NCBI GenBank assembly: GCA_003248775.1
Contig: QFQX01000006.1
Coordinates: forward strand, 62,001 to 126,000
Reading direction: 5' to 3'
DNA from: Shinella sp.
Lineage (GTDB): Bacteria; Pseudomonadota; Alphaproteobacteria; Rhizobiales; Rhizobiaceae
Length of the DNA: 64,000 bases
Shown here piece by piece: positions 1 to 8,924 of this stretch. A program made the translations under genes and the position numbers. Each line of letters begins with the position of its first letter. The first letter of the stretch is position 1. The notes beneath the pieces were generated by a model, which ran no database searches, was not told the origin of the DNA, and saw only the letters and a program-made list of their open reading frames with translations.

Positions 1-791
1 CCGGCTGAAATGGCAAACAGGGTCCATATGCTGAAGAGCAGGGTCAGAACCGATGTCGCGAACACCGGATAGCTCAGGGCACACCAGAGGAGAGCCGGAA
101 CGGGAAAGGCGATTGCGCCTCCGCCGCCCACCATGATTGCCGCGACGCAGGAGACCAGAAGGGAGATGGCGGGAGCGAGTTTGGCCGGTCCCGGAAATGA
201 ACGCATCGAGGCGAGCAATCCTTGGGAACGTCCACCGTCGGGATAGGCGAGAACGACCGGAAGAATGGTGATGTAATTGACGAGCTCGGTCGAGAACCAG
301 AAGAAAAGGCCCCTCAGGCTGCTGCTATCGAAGAGGACCGGATTTGCGATGGCCCCCACGAGGCCCGCCGCGGCGGAGCCCGCCACCGCCGCGAGAGCGA
401 GGTACAGCATCGATGAAGGATGGCGCAACCGCCTGACATCCTTGGGCAGCCGGAAGCAGACCAGATAGGCGGCCGCGACACCAACCATGTTGGCGCCGTT
501 CAGGATCACCGCCTTTTCGAATGAAGCTCCGGTCAACAGATCGGCGGCGAGATATGCGCCGAAGGCTGCAGCCCAACCGGCGGGCGTCGATGTATTTTCA
601 AAACGTAGCAACAGGCCGAGAAGGACAGCGTTTGCGGGCCAGACCGTTGCCAGCGAGCCGATGGGGCGGGTCAATATCCCGAGCATGCATGCGGCGAAGA
701 CGGCAGCCGCGAGCACGAGCCAGGGCGGTGCGGGCCATGCCCGATACAGCACCGGCTGTCCGTCCCTGTGTCGTAAATGCGCTTCGCCCAT
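1..791 (-). CDS. MASE1-domain membrane sensor protein, N-terminal part (cut by window edge)
   Basis: Reading the minus strand from ATG at 789-791 gives about 263 residues, open to the window edge. The product is very hydrophobic, with roughly seven to eight membrane segments. It carries the MASE1-type motif WPANAVLLGLLLRF near residue 45. MASE1 is an integral membrane sensory domain usually fused to GGDEF, EAL or histidine kinase output domains. The output domain lies outside the window, so the activity cannot be named. A GGAGAG ribosome site sits just upstream of the ATG. The gene is transcribed away from the polyamine genes. Confidence 0.7.
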   Translation of the reverse strand, partial: MGEAHLRHRDGQPVLYRAWPAPPWLVLAAAVFAACMLGILTRPIGSLATVWPANAVLLGLLLRFENTSTPAGWAAAFGAYLAADLLTGASFEKAVILNGANMVGVAAAYLVCFRLPKDVRRLRHPSSMLYLALAAVAGSAAAGLVGAIANPVLFDSSSLRGLFFWFSTELVNYITILPVVLAYPDGGRSQGLLASMRSFPGPAKLAPAISLLVSCVAAIMVGGGGAIAFPVPALLWCALSYPVFATSVLTLLFSIWTLFAISA

Positions 792-918
792 GGGACTACT
801 CTCCGTCTGAAAGCAATTATCGGACGAAAGGTTGTCGAGGTGTTAAACGAAACCGCTTACATGCGCATTTCGTTGAACAGCATGTGCTGAAGGTTAACGT
901 TCGTTTGCATCTGCCAAG

Positions 919-1020
919 GCATGTCGCGCAAAAATGTGCAGCGGTTCCGCGGCGACATGCGATGAAATAAGACGCTTCAAGCGCATGGAGCGAATCCGAA
1001 AGATCGTGACACGCTTCAAG
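919..1020. repeat. Rhizobial intergenic palindromic repeat
   Basis: The block opens with an inverted repeat, GCATGTCGC at 919-927 and GCGACATGC at 952-960. A conserved-looking tail follows, including AATCCGAAAGATCGTGACAC around 994-1013. I recognise this as the dispersed palindromic repeat common between genes in Rhizobium, Agrobacterium and Sinorhizobium. It lies in the gap between the MASE1 gene and the 3' end of the amidase gene, so its hairpin could stabilise or terminate the polyamine transcript. The copy limits are approximate. Confidence 0.65.
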
Positions 1021-1030
1021 GCCGTGTCAC

Positions 1031-1903
1031 TCAGGCGCGGCCATCCAGTGTCATGAGCGGACGATAGAGTTCCGGCCGGCGGTCGCGAAAGAGGCCCCAG
1101 GCTGAGCGCTGCTTCGCAATGCCCTCGAGATCGAAGGTGGCGGTGAGCACTGTTTCGCTGGTCCGGTCTGCCTCGGCGATCTTGGCTCCGGTCTGGTCGG
1201 CGATGAAGGACGAGCCGTAGAAGGTAAGTTCGGTACCCTTGCGGCCCGCCTCTTTCCCGATTCGGTTGGAAGCGATGACCGGTACGACGTTTGCAGCGGC
1301 GTGGCCCTGCATCACGCGCTGCCAGTGGGCGGCGCTGTCGATCGTCGGGTCCTGCGGTTCCGAGCCGATCGCGGTCGGATAGAACAGCAGTTCGGCACCC
1401 TGAAGAGCCATGGCGCGGGCGGCTTCCGGGAACCACTGGTCCCAGCAGATGCCGACACCGATCTTCGCGTGACGCGTCTGCCAGACGCGGAAACCGGTAT
1501 CGCCGGGAGAGAAGTAATACTTCTCCGTATAGCCCGGACCATCGGGAATATGGCTCTTGCGATAGAGGCCGAGCACGGCCCCATCCGCATCGACGATGGC
1601 GACGCTGTTGAAATAGGTTTGCCCGGCCTTCTCGAAGAAACTGACGGGCAGAACCACGTTCAGCTCTGCCGCAAGCTTCGCGAAATGCGCAATCACAGGA
1701 TTGCCCTCGAAGGGCTTCGCCATGTCGAAGAACTCGGCGATCTGATCCTGGCAGAAATAGGGAGCCTCGAAAAGCTCCTGGATCAGGATGATCTGCGCGC
1801 CATCGGCGGCAGCCTTGCGGATCAGGGTCTCTGCCCGCTCGATATTGCCCTTCAGATCCCAGCTGCAGGCCATCTGGGTGGCCGCGACCGTAACGTGAGC
1901 CAT
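1031..1903 (-). CDS. aguB: N-carbamoylputrescine amidase
   Basis: This 290-residue carbon-nitrogen (nitrilase-fold) hydrolase converts N-carbamoylputrescine to putrescine, CO2 and ammonia in the cytoplasm. The Glu-Lys-Cys catalytic triad is visible: E43 in QELFE, K116 in YRKSHIPDGPGY and C153 in GVGICWDQWFPEAAR. The IPDGPGY and WDQWFPE segments are characteristic of the AguB branch of the family. It is the last gene of a minus-strand cluster behind a puuB-like and a puuA-like gene, 12 bp after the preceding stop. That fits putrescine made here feeding the gamma-glutamylation route. No agmatine deiminase gene is in the window. Confidence 0.88.
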   Translation of the reverse strand: MAHVTVAATQMACSWDLKGNIERAETLIRKAAADGAQIILIQELFEAPYFCQDQIAEFFDMAKPFEGNPVIAHFAKLAAELNVVLPVSFFEKAGQTYFNSVAIVDADGAVLGLYRKSHIPDGPGYTEKYYFSPGDTGFRVWQTRHAKIGVGICWDQWFPEAARAMALQGAELLFYPTAIGSEPQDPTIDSAAHWQRVMQGHAAANVVPVIASNRIGKEAGRKGTELTFYGSSFIADQTGAKIAEADRTSETVLTATFDLEGIAKQRSAWGLFRDRRPELYRPLMTLDGRA

Positions 1904-1915
1904 GTGGCTTTCTCC

Positions 1916-3223
1916 TCAGACGCCGAGCTTGTCGCGCAGGCCGTACCACCATGCGCCGAGAACGGTGAGCGGCACGCGGAAGGTCTTGCCGCCGGGGAAG
2001 GGGAAGGCCGGCAGCGAGGCCCAGACGTCGAAACGCTCCGCATGGCCGGCGACGGCCTCGCCAAGGATCTTGCCCAGCAGATGCGTGGTCGTCACGCCGT
2101 GGCCGCTGTCGCCATGGGAGAAGTAGACGTTGTCTGCGAGCTTGCCGATATGCGGAATACGCGTCAGCGTCAGCGCGAAATTGCCGCTCCAGGCGAATTC
2201 GATCTTCGCATTTGCAAGCTGTGGGAAGGTCTTCAGCATGTTCGGGCGAATGACGCCGGTGAGGTTTGCCGGATCCTGACCGCCATAGCCGATGCCGCCG
2301 CCGTAGAGCAGCCGGTTGTCGGCCGTGCGGCGGTAGTAGTCTAGCACATAGTTGGCGTCCTCGACGCAGTAATTGGCCGGCAGCAGTTCCTCGATCATGT
2401 CAGGATCGAGCTGTTCGGTCGCCATGACCTGGCTGGAGACGGGCATCATCTTGTCGGTGATCTTCGGCAGCATGGTGCCGAGATAGGCATTGCCGCAGAC
2501 GAGGACATATTTCGCTTTCACGGAGCCCTCGGCCGTGCGGACGACCGGATTTGCTCCCATGTCGAGACCGGTGACGCGCGATTTTTCGAAGACCTGTCCG
2601 CCAAGGCTCTCGAAGGCCGCGGCCTCGCCGAGCACGAGATTGAGCGGGTGGATATGGCCACCGAAGCGGTCGATCATGCCGCCGACATAGCGGTCGGCCT
2701 TCACGTATTTGCCGACATCGGCCTTCGAGACCATCTCAAGCTCGGTATGGCCGTGCTTTTCCCAGTTGGCCTTCACATGCGCCATCTCGCGCACCTGCTT
2801 GTCGGTAAAGGCGGCGAAGAAGCCGCCATCGACGAGATCGCACTGGATGCCGTATTTCGCCGTGCGTTCGCGAATGATGTTGCCACCCTCGAGCGACATC
2901 GCGCCGAGCTTCGCCGCCTTGTCCGGTCCGTAGCGGCGGGCGATCACTTCGAGATCGCGGCTGTAGCCGTTGACGATCTGGCCGCCATTGCGACCGGACG
3001 CGCCGAAGCCGATGCGTTCGCCCTCGACGACGATCACCTTGAAGCCGTTTTCCGCAAGCTGCAGTGCTGCCGAGATGCCGGTAAAGCCGGCGCCGATCAC
3101 GCAGACATCGGCAGTGTGCTCGCCCTTCAGGCTTTCGCGCACCCGCTTGTCATTGGCGCTATGCGCATACCAGGAGGGGGCGTGGCCGGGATTGGTGGCG
3201 GAGGTCTGGTTCGTGCTGGTCAT
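1916..3223 (-). CDS. puuB: FAD-dependent gamma-glutamylputrescine oxidase (PuuB/OrdL type)
   Basis: The 435-residue protein is a DAO-family flavoprotein. An ADP-binding beta-alpha-beta motif, VIGAGFTGISAALQLAENG, lies near residues 42-60, followed by the acidic strand end VVVEGERIGFGASGRNGGQ, typical of PuuB/OrdL. PuuB oxidises gamma-glutamylputrescine to gamma-glutamyl-gamma-aminobutyraldehyde plus H2O2. The gene starts 3 bp downstream of the puuA-like stop, so the two are almost certainly cotranscribed. The substrate is inferred from context. Related oxidases act on other amines, so a broader amine range is possible. Confidence 0.8.
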   Translation of the reverse strand: MTSTNQTSATNPGHAPSWYAHSANDKRVRESLKGEHTADVCVIGAGFTGISAALQLAENGFKVIVVEGERIGFGASGRNGGQIVNGYSRDLEVIARRYGPDKAAKLGAMSLEGGNIIRERTAKYGIQCDLVDGGFFAAFTDKQVREMAHVKANWEKHGHTELEMVSKADVGKYVKADRYVGGMIDRFGGHIHPLNLVLGEAAAFESLGGQVFEKSRVTGLDMGANPVVRTAEGSVKAKYVLVCGNAYLGTMLPKITDKMMPVSSQVMATEQLDPDMIEELLPANYCVEDANYVLDYYRRTADNRLLYGGGIGYGGQDPANLTGVIRPNMLKTFPQLANAKIEFAWSGNFALTLTRIPHIGKLADNVYFSHGDSGHGVTTTHLLGKILGEAVAGHAERFDVWASLPAFPFPGGKTFRVPLTVLGAWWYGLRDKLGV

Positions 3224-3226
3224 GGG

Positions 3227-4585
3227 TCACACCGTGCGGATGTAGGCGTCATATTCGACATCGGTGACGCGCAGGGAGAATTCGGAGAGTTCCTGTTGCT
3301 TGCAGGCCGTATAGAGGCTGCGATACTTCTGGCCGAGCGCCGCATAGGCGAAGCTGGACTTGGCGAAACGCTGCAGGGCGAGGTCCCAGTTGGTCGGCAG
3401 GGGCTCGTGATTGATCGCGTGGTCGTCGCCGCTGATGGCGCCGCCGGGAGCGGTCTTTTCCTTCATGCCGGCAAGAGCCGCCGAAAGGATCATCGCCAGC
3501 ACCAGATAGGGATTGGTGTCGGCGCCCGCGACGCGCTGCTCGATGCGGGTCGCCGGCTTGGGAGCGGTAATGACGCGCACCGCGGCGGAACGGTTGTCGA
3601 AGCCCCAGGAGGCGTAGGTCGGCGCATGTTCGGAGGGACGCAGGCGGCGATAGGAGTTCTGGTGAGGCGCAAACACGGCCATGCTCTCGCCCATGTTTTC
3701 CAGAAGGCCGCCGACCGAATGCATCAGTGCGTCGGAGGGGCCGTCCTCGCCGACATAGATGTTGTTGCCATTCTCATCGAGCACGGAGAAGTGGACATGC
3801 ATGCCGCTGCCGGCCTGCATGCCGTAAGGCTTGGCCATGAAGGTGGCGTCGAGATCGTTGGCGCGGGCCACGCCCTTGACGATGCGCTTCAGGAGTAATG
3901 CATAATCGGCGGCGGCCAGTGCATCCGGCACATGGTTGAGGTTGATTTCGTACTGGCCGGGACCGTTTTCGCGCAGCGTCGTATCGGCCGGCACGCCTTG
4001 AGCGCGGGCGGCCGACGATATGCCGTGGAAGACTTCCTCGAAATCCTGCAGTTCGGAGATCGACAGAACCTGCGTCTGGCCGGTGTGCCAGCGGCCGTCG
4101 CGGGTGTTCGGCGGCCGGACCGGGTCGAGCGCCGAGCGGACGGGGTCTATCAGGTAGAATTCGAGTTCGGTCGCCACCACGGGGGTGAGCTTCAGCTTGG
4201 CATAGCGCTCCAGCACGTTGGCGAGCACCTGCCGGGGATCGGCGAAGAAGCCGGTGCCATCGGGGTTCTTCATCTGCAGGAGAACCTGCGCCGTCGGGCG
4301 CGACAACCAGGTGACGCGCGACAGCGTGCCGGGCACGGGGAAGCAGATGCCGTCCGGATCGCCTGTTCCTTCGGCAAGACCGGCGGAGTTGACGTCGCGG
4401 CCCCAGACGTCCAGCGCATAGACAGAGCGCGGGATCGCCATGCCCTTGGTCAACACGTCGAGCGCCCGCTCGCGGGGGATCCACTTCCCTCGGGGAACGC
4501 CGTTGACGTCGATTACGAAGGCTTCCAGCACTTCGATATCGGGGTTTTCTGCAAAAAAGGCTCGTGCGTAGCTATCAATGTCCAT
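3227..4585 (-). CDS. puuA: Glutamine synthetase family protein, likely gamma-glutamylputrescine synthetase
   Basis: The 452-residue protein belongs to the glutamine synthetase superfamily. It has a short GS beta-grasp N-terminus, VTELEF-like metal ligands (VATELEFYLI), the GSGMHVHFS loop and the NRSAAVRV segment. PuuA ligates glutamate to putrescine using ATP. I chose the internal ATG at 4583-4585 (MDIDSYARAFF) because homologues begin there. The longer reading to 4633 adds 16 unlikely residues. It is the first gene of the puuA-puuB-aguB unit, so the promoter should lie in the 315-bp gap upstream. Assignment as PuuA rather than another GS-like ligase rests on the neighbouring oxidase. Confidence 0.8.
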   Translation of the reverse strand: MDIDSYARAFFAENPDIEVLEAFVIDVNGVPRGKWIPRERALDVLTKGMAIPRSVYALDVWGRDVNSAGLAEGTGDPDGICFPVPGTLSRVTWLSRPTAQVLLQMKNPDGTGFFADPRQVLANVLERYAKLKLTPVVATELEFYLIDPVRSALDPVRPPNTRDGRWHTGQTQVLSISELQDFEEVFHGISSAARAQGVPADTTLRENGPGQYEINLNHVPDALAAADYALLLKRIVKGVARANDLDATFMAKPYGMQAGSGMHVHFSVLDENGNNIYVGEDGPSDALMHSVGGLLENMGESMAVFAPHQNSYRRLRPSEHAPTYASWGFDNRSAAVRVITAPKPATRIEQRVAGADTNPYLVLAMILSAALAGMKEKTAPGGAISGDDHAINHEPLPTNWDLALQRFAKSSFAYAALGQKYRSLYTACKQQELSEFSLRVTDVEYDAYIRTV

Positions 4586-4900
4586 GGGCCACCGGAAAAA
4601 TGAAAAACACTTCTGAGATCTGTCGGCATGCAAAACGCACGCGCGGTTGAAGATGCAGCGCTAACTGTGAGCGGTCTTCGCATTATAGATCAAGAAACGT
4701 GCCATTTTCCTGCCGGTACTTCAGTGCCCCTCGACCGGTTGGCGGTTGATTTCGCCTGTTTTTATCCGGTCTGCCGCAACGACTGCAGCTTTTTGGTCAA
4801 TTGACCGAAAATACCCTAGCATCGAAAAAGATAGATTTCCAGCCCATGAGGGCGATTTCGGCGGCACTTTTGTGCGCCGCCGAAAAAACGTGCATAATTC
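4586..4900. other. Intergenic region between puuA and the DadA-like gene
   Basis: These 315 bp carry the presumed promoter of the puuA-puuB-aguB unit at their left end and the 3' flank of the DadA-like gene at their right end. A GC-rich hairpin (4856-4885, arms TTTCGGCGGC and GCCGCCGAAA with a two-base bulge) lies 16 bp beyond the DadA-like stop. It lacks a U-tract after it on the minus strand, so it is not a textbook terminator. I see no coding potential. Confidence 0.5.
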
Positions 4901-6154
4901 TCAAGGGTTGAAGCGTTCGGGCCGCCATGCGCTGATGTCGATGAACGGCGTCTCACCGGTCATCGCTTCGGCGATCAGGCGGCCGGTCACCGGCCCGAGC
5001 GTCAGGCCGTGATGGGCATGGCCGAAGGCGAACCACAGGCCGTCATGGCGTGGAGCCTTGCCGATGATGGGCATCATGTCCGGCGTGCAGGGGCGTGCGC
5101 CCATCCACGGCTCCGGATCGAGCCGCTCGGCCAGCGGGAAGATCGAACGGGCGATCTTTTCGGCGCGCTCGATCTGCACAGGCGACTTCGGCGCATCGCG
5201 GAAAGCGAATTCGGCGCCGGTGGTGAGACGGATGCCCTTGTTCATTGGGGCGAGGAAATAGCCGCGCTCGTTGTCCATCATCCAGTTGTTGAGCTTCGCC
5301 TTGCCGGCCGGGGCGTAATGCATGTGGTAGCCGCGCTTGACGCCGACGAGGAAGCTGTAGCCGAGCTTCCGGGTCACGTCCTCGGACCATGGGCCGAGCG
5401 CAAGCACGACTTCACCGCCTTCGACGAGACCGTCGTCGGTTTTCACCTGCCAGCCATTGCCCCCGGACTTCCGGGCGAGCGTCGTGGCGTCGCCCTTGAC
5501 GAAACGCCCGCCGAGGCTTTCGAAATATTGGAGATAGGCCGTGGTCAGCCCGTGCGGATCGAGAACCGACCAGGGATCGGACCACTTCAGCGCACCGGTG
5601 AATTCGCCCCTGAGGTCGGGCTCCTCCTTCGCCAGATCGGCGGCCGAGAGTTCCTCGAACTTCACGCCGTATTCGCGGCCAAGCCGCTCCGCCTCGGCAT
5701 ATTCCGTATCCCGCTTGGCGCTGGTGCGGAAGATTTCCATCCAGCCGTTCTTGCGGATCAGATGCTCCGCGCCGGCCGCCTCGATCAGGTCATTGTGTTC
5801 GGTGATCGAGTTCTCGATGAGGGGCGCATAGGCGCGCGCGATGGCGTCATGGCGCACCTTGTTCGAATGCCACCAGTAGCGTGACAGGAAGGGCACGAGC
5901 TTCGGCATGGCGCGCATGTGGTAGTGCGCGTCGATACGGTTGTTGAGGCCATAGCGCACCAGCGTTGCGACCTCCTGCGGAAAGCCGTAGGGCACGACGC
6001 CTTCGCGCTGGATCAGGCCGGCATTGCCGAATGAGGTTTCCTCACCGGCGCCACGGCGGTCCACCAGCACCACCGACCTTCCGCGACGCGCCAGATGAAT
6101 GGCGGTGGAAACGCCGATGATGCCGGCGCCGAGTACGATGGTATCTGCAGACAT
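4901..6154 (-). CDS. DadA-like FAD-dependent D-amino-acid dehydrogenase
   Basis: The 417-residue DAO-family flavoprotein starts with the dinucleotide-binding motif VLGAGIIGVSTAIHLARRG at about residues 7-25. RRGAGEETSFGNAGLIQ follows, the typical DadA pattern, and GARPCTPDMMPIIG lies near the C-terminus. DadA-type enzymes oxidise D-amino acids to 2-oxo acids and pass electrons to the respiratory chain. The substrate is not readable from sequence. The gene is on the same strand as the puu genes but 315 bp away with its own hairpin, so a separate transcript is likely. Amine or hydroxyproline-type substrates remain alternatives. Confidence 0.75.
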   Translation of the reverse strand: MSADTIVLGAGIIGVSTAIHLARRGRSVVLVDRRGAGEETSFGNAGLIQREGVVPYGFPQEVATLVRYGLNNRIDAHYHMRAMPKLVPFLSRYWWHSNKVRHDAIARAYAPLIENSITEHNDLIEAAGAEHLIRKNGWMEIFRTSAKRDTEYAEAERLGREYGVKFEELSAADLAKEEPDLRGEFTGALKWSDPWSVLDPHGLTTAYLQYFESLGGRFVKGDATTLARKSGGNGWQVKTDDGLVEGGEVVLALGPWSEDVTRKLGYSFLVGVKRGYHMHYAPAGKAKLNNWMMDNERGYFLAPMNKGIRLTTGAEFAFRDAPKSPVQIERAEKIARSIFPLAERLDPEPWMGARPCTPDMMPIIGKAPRHDGLWFAFGHAHHGLTLGPVTGRLIAEAMTGETPFIDISAWRPERFNP

Positions 6155-6282
6155 GTTACCTGAATTCCGTTTCGATGATGACGAAACGGGAAGATGCTAC
6201 CCCCTTTGGTGCGGCGCAAACGAAAAGTTGTCACATTTCGTGAAATCGGCCGAACCGTTGCAAATCTGGAACGTGGGTAGCC

Positions 6283-6316
6283 AAAAGAAAAAGGCGACCG
6301 CAAAGCGGACGCCTTT
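6283..6316 (-). terminator. Rho-independent terminator of the siderophore receptor operon
   Basis: On the minus strand AAAGGCG-T-CCGC, loop TTT, GCGG-T-CGCCTTT forms an 11-bp stem with one mismatch, followed by TTCTTTT. It lies 28 bp after the stop of the binding-protein gene, in the right orientation to end the receptor-esterase-binding-protein transcript. Confidence 0.8.
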
Positions 6317-6343
6317 CTGAATGGTATCGCGAAGTCGAAATCG

Positions 6344-7276
6344 TCAGGATTTCGGCTCGATGGCTGCGGCGATTTCGTCGACAATGCCCTGTTCCGTGGC
6401 AAGGCCGGCGCTGGTCAGGTACATCTTGACCGGATCCAGATAGACGACGTGGTTGTTCTTCCAGGCGTTGGTGTTGTGCACCAGCGCGTTGTCCAGAAGC
6501 TGCTGCGCGGACTGGCCATTCTTCTGGCCGATGGCGGCATCGCGGTCGATGACGAACAGCCAGTCGGGGTTCTTTTCGAGGATGTATTCGTAGGAAACGA
6601 CCTGGCCGTGGGTCGCGACCTTGAGGTCCGGATCCGCCGCGGCCACGCCGAACCGGCCGTGGATTTCACCGAAGCGCGAGTCCGGACCGTAGGCGCTGAT
6701 CTTGCCGCCGGTGGTCAGGACGACGAGGCCCTTGCCGATGCTTGCGGTCTTCGCCTTCAGTTCGGCGGTCGAGCTCTGCAGCCTGGCGATGCGTTCCTTC
6801 ACTTCGGCTTCCTTGCCGAAGATCTGGCCGAGCGTCGTGGCGTTGCGCTCAACGCTGCCACCGAAGTTCTTCGGATCGGTGGTCAGGTCGATCACCGGCG
6901 CGATCTTCGCGAGGTCGTCATACTTGGCAGCCGAACGGCCGCCGATGATGATCAGGTCGGGCTTCAGTGCATTGATCGCCTCGTAATCCGGTTCGAACAG
7001 CGAACCGACCTTGGCGTAGCTGTCGGCCTTGTACTTTTCGAGCGATGCCGGAAGGTTGGAGCCCGGAACGCCTGCAACCGCCACGTCCAGCGCGGTCAGC
7101 GTGTCGAGCACGCCGAGGTCGAAGACGACGACCTTCGCCGGATTGGCCGCGACGGTCACGGCGCCGCGGGCCGTCTCGACGCTGACATCCGCGGCCGCTG
7201 CCGGGCCCGCGATCATGCCGCCGACGCCGACCATGCATGCGGTGGCCGCTGCCAGGATTTTCGTTCTGAAGCTCAT
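6344..7276 (-). CDS. Ferric-siderophore ABC transporter substrate-binding protein (FatB/CeuE/YclQ type)
   Basis: The 310-residue periplasmic protein has a Sec signal peptide ending near GPAAAADV (residues 24-31) and no lipobox. The body has the class III binding-protein pattern: VVVFDLGVLDTLTALDV near the start, KPDLIIIGGRSAAKYDDL in the middle, and a C-terminal NNHVVYLDPVKMYLTSAGL. This is the FatB, CeuE and YclQ branch, which binds catecholate siderophores or their breakdown products. The matching permeases and ATPase are encoded at 12320-14995 on the other strand. It is the third gene of the receptor-esterase operon, 30 bp after the esterase stop, with a terminator behind it. Confidence 0.85.
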   Translation of the reverse strand: MSFRTKILAAATACMVGVGGMIAGPAAAADVSVETARGAVTVAANPAKVVVFDLGVLDTLTALDVAVAGVPGSNLPASLEKYKADSYAKVGSLFEPDYEAINALKPDLIIIGGRSAAKYDDLAKIAPVIDLTTDPKNFGGSVERNATTLGQIFGKEAEVKERIARLQSSTAELKAKTASIGKGLVVLTTGGKISAYGPDSRFGEIHGRFGVAAADPDLKVATHGQVVSYEYILEKNPDWLFVIDRDAAIGQKNGQSAQQLLDNALVHNTNAWKNNHVVYLDPVKMYLTSAGLATEQGIVDEIAAAIEPKS

Positions 7277-7306
7277 GTCGTTATCCTCTTGCTGTTCTTT
7301 GACCGG

Positions 7307-8917
7307 TCATTTGCCGAAAAGCGCTATCAGCCCATCGGAAATCGTGCCCCGCCAGATCAGGTAGTCGTGGCCACCGGCATATTCGCGATAGATAACTTGA
7401 GTATTCCTCGCAAGTAACATGTTGCGGAGGTGACGATTGGTATCGATGATGCTCGCCACGCCGCGGCTGGCACCGGTTTCGAACAGGCCGGCGCTGAGAA
7501 AAACCCGGATCGGCGGTACCGGCTTTTCGGCGATCAGGCCTGCCACATATTCCTGACGGTCAGCGGGTGTTCCCGGCGGCGACCACCAGTAGGAACCCGA
7601 CATCGACAGCACATTGCCGAACAGTTCGGGATGGCGGAGCGCGACCGTCATCGAGGCAAGGCCGCCATAGCTCATGCCGGCAAGCACCGTGCGGGAGGGA
7701 TCGTGGGTGATGCCGGTTTCGCTGATCACCAGCGGCAGAAGCTGTTCCGCCATGAAGTCGGCGAAGACGGGATTGGCCGGCAGTTCGCGAGCGCGGGCGT
7801 CAGGCCCGGGATTGGCGATGAACACGGCAACCGTCGGCGGGATCTTGCCCTCGGCGATCATGTTGTCGAGTACGGTCGGTGTCGGGATCTTGGTCAGGGA
7901 TTCCGCTGCATCGAACATGAAGAGCAGCAGGTTTTCGCGATTGCCGGGATCAAAGCCGGCGGGGCGATAGATGGTGATTTCCCGCTCGTTGCCGAGCGTT
8001 TCGCTCTTCACCATGAGCTTCTGCAACGACCCCTTCGGATTGCCCCGTTCCGCGAGATAGGGTTGCGGCGGCGCACCCGGCAGCTCGAAGACGGAATCCC
8101 GGTCGAAACGGTCGATGCCGTCGGCGGGCCACGGGTGATGGTTGAACGGGTCTTCCTGCGCGGTCGAGAGGATCGCGACGCGCCGCTCCCGCGCCGTGCC
8201 CGGAACATCCGGCACGTCGGGTGCGAGCTGGTAGGAGAGGCGGGTATCTGCCGGAACGGCAAAGCTCTTGAACCAGATGTCGGACGAGCCGATCCGCTCG
8301 AGATTTTCGTGATCGCCGGATGGCGAGCCGAAGAGACGGACGTTCTTCGTCGCCCCGCGCCAGAGGAAGGTGGCGATGACGGTGCCGTCCTCCTTCGTTT
8401 CGACGAGCGGCGTTCCCTGTTCCGCGACCTTCTTCCAGAAAGCTTCGGTCGAACCGCCGGCGGCGATGTCCGCTGCCGTCTGTTCCATCATGGGGCTGAG
8501 ATAGACCTGTTCCGGCGGCCTCTGCTGCTCGGGCGTCACCTTGTTGGTCAGGGTCAGCGTATAGCCCGTAACGTCGCTTCGGGCAGTCAGCCTCATCAGC
8601 ACGGGATCGCTTTCGACGACGAACTGGAAATCGGCGGTGCCGGAAGTGTTGTTGAGAAGACGGCGGAGATGTTCGCCATCTTGGGTAACGAGATCGAGGT
8701 CGAACCGGCCGGATCCGCTCTCCAGCGTTCCCTTGAGATAGTCGCCACCCACGGCTTCGGTGGTGAAGAGGGCCGTCTGGCCGGTGGAAAGAGCCACACC
8801 CGGATGAGCCTTGCCGACGGCGAGGGCAATCGCTCCGTCCTCGGCTGCTGCGGCTGACGAAAAGGAGCCCGCGATTGCCGCCAGCCCCATCATCAGGTTT
8901 CTAAAACGTAGTTTCAT
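7307..8917 (-). CDS. Exported Fes/IroE-like siderophore esterase
   Basis: The 536-residue alpha/beta hydrolase resembles enterochelin esterases. It has a Sec signal peptide (FSSAAAAED, cleavage near residue 25) and an N-terminal beta-rich domain of about 250 residues. The C-terminal esterase_D-like catalytic domain has the nucleophile elbow GMSYGG (Ser416) and a late histidine in AGGHDYLIWRG (His517). Cytoplasmic Fes lacks a signal, so this enzyme should act in the periplasm, as IroE and the Campylobacter esterase Cee do. It lies 7 bp downstream of the TonB receptor gene and 30 bp upstream of the binding-protein gene. The expected role is hydrolysis of an imported ester siderophore before capture by the binding protein. 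Confidence 0.8.
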   Translation of the reverse strand: MKLRFRNLMMGLAAIAGSFSSAAAAEDGAIALAVGKAHPGVALSTGQTALFTTEAVGGDYLKGTLESGSGRFDLDLVTQDGEHLRRLLNNTSGTADFQFVVESDPVLMRLTARSDVTGYTLTLTNKVTPEQQRPPEQVYLSPMMEQTAADIAAGGSTEAFWKKVAEQGTPLVETKEDGTVIATFLWRGATKNVRLFGSPSGDHENLERIGSSDIWFKSFAVPADTRLSYQLAPDVPDVPGTARERRVAILSTAQEDPFNHHPWPADGIDRFDRDSVFELPGAPPQPYLAERGNPKGSLQKLMVKSETLGNEREITIYRPAGFDPGNRENLLLFMFDAAESLTKIPTPTVLDNMIAEGKIPPTVAVFIANPGPDARARELPANPVFADFMAEQLLPLVISETGITHDPSRTVLAGMSYGGLASMTVALRHPELFGNVLSMSGSYWWSPPGTPADRQEYVAGLIAEKPVPPIRVFLSAGLFETGASRGVASIIDTNRHLRNMLLARNTQVIYREYAGGHDYLIWRGTISDGLIALFGK

Positions 8918-8924
8918 GGTCAGA

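Noticed and set aside
1301..2344. Long plus-strand frame across aguB and puuB
   Set aside because: It is the antisense shadow of two confidently assigned genes, with no recognisable domain and no ribosome site.
4856..4885. GC-rich hairpin as a terminator of the DadA-like gene
   Set aside because: On the minus strand the T-run precedes the stem instead of following it; only the hairpin itself is supported.
7307..8917. Cytoplasmic Fes assignment for the esterase
   Set aside because: A clear Sec signal peptide is present at the N-terminus, so a periplasmic enzyme is the better reading.
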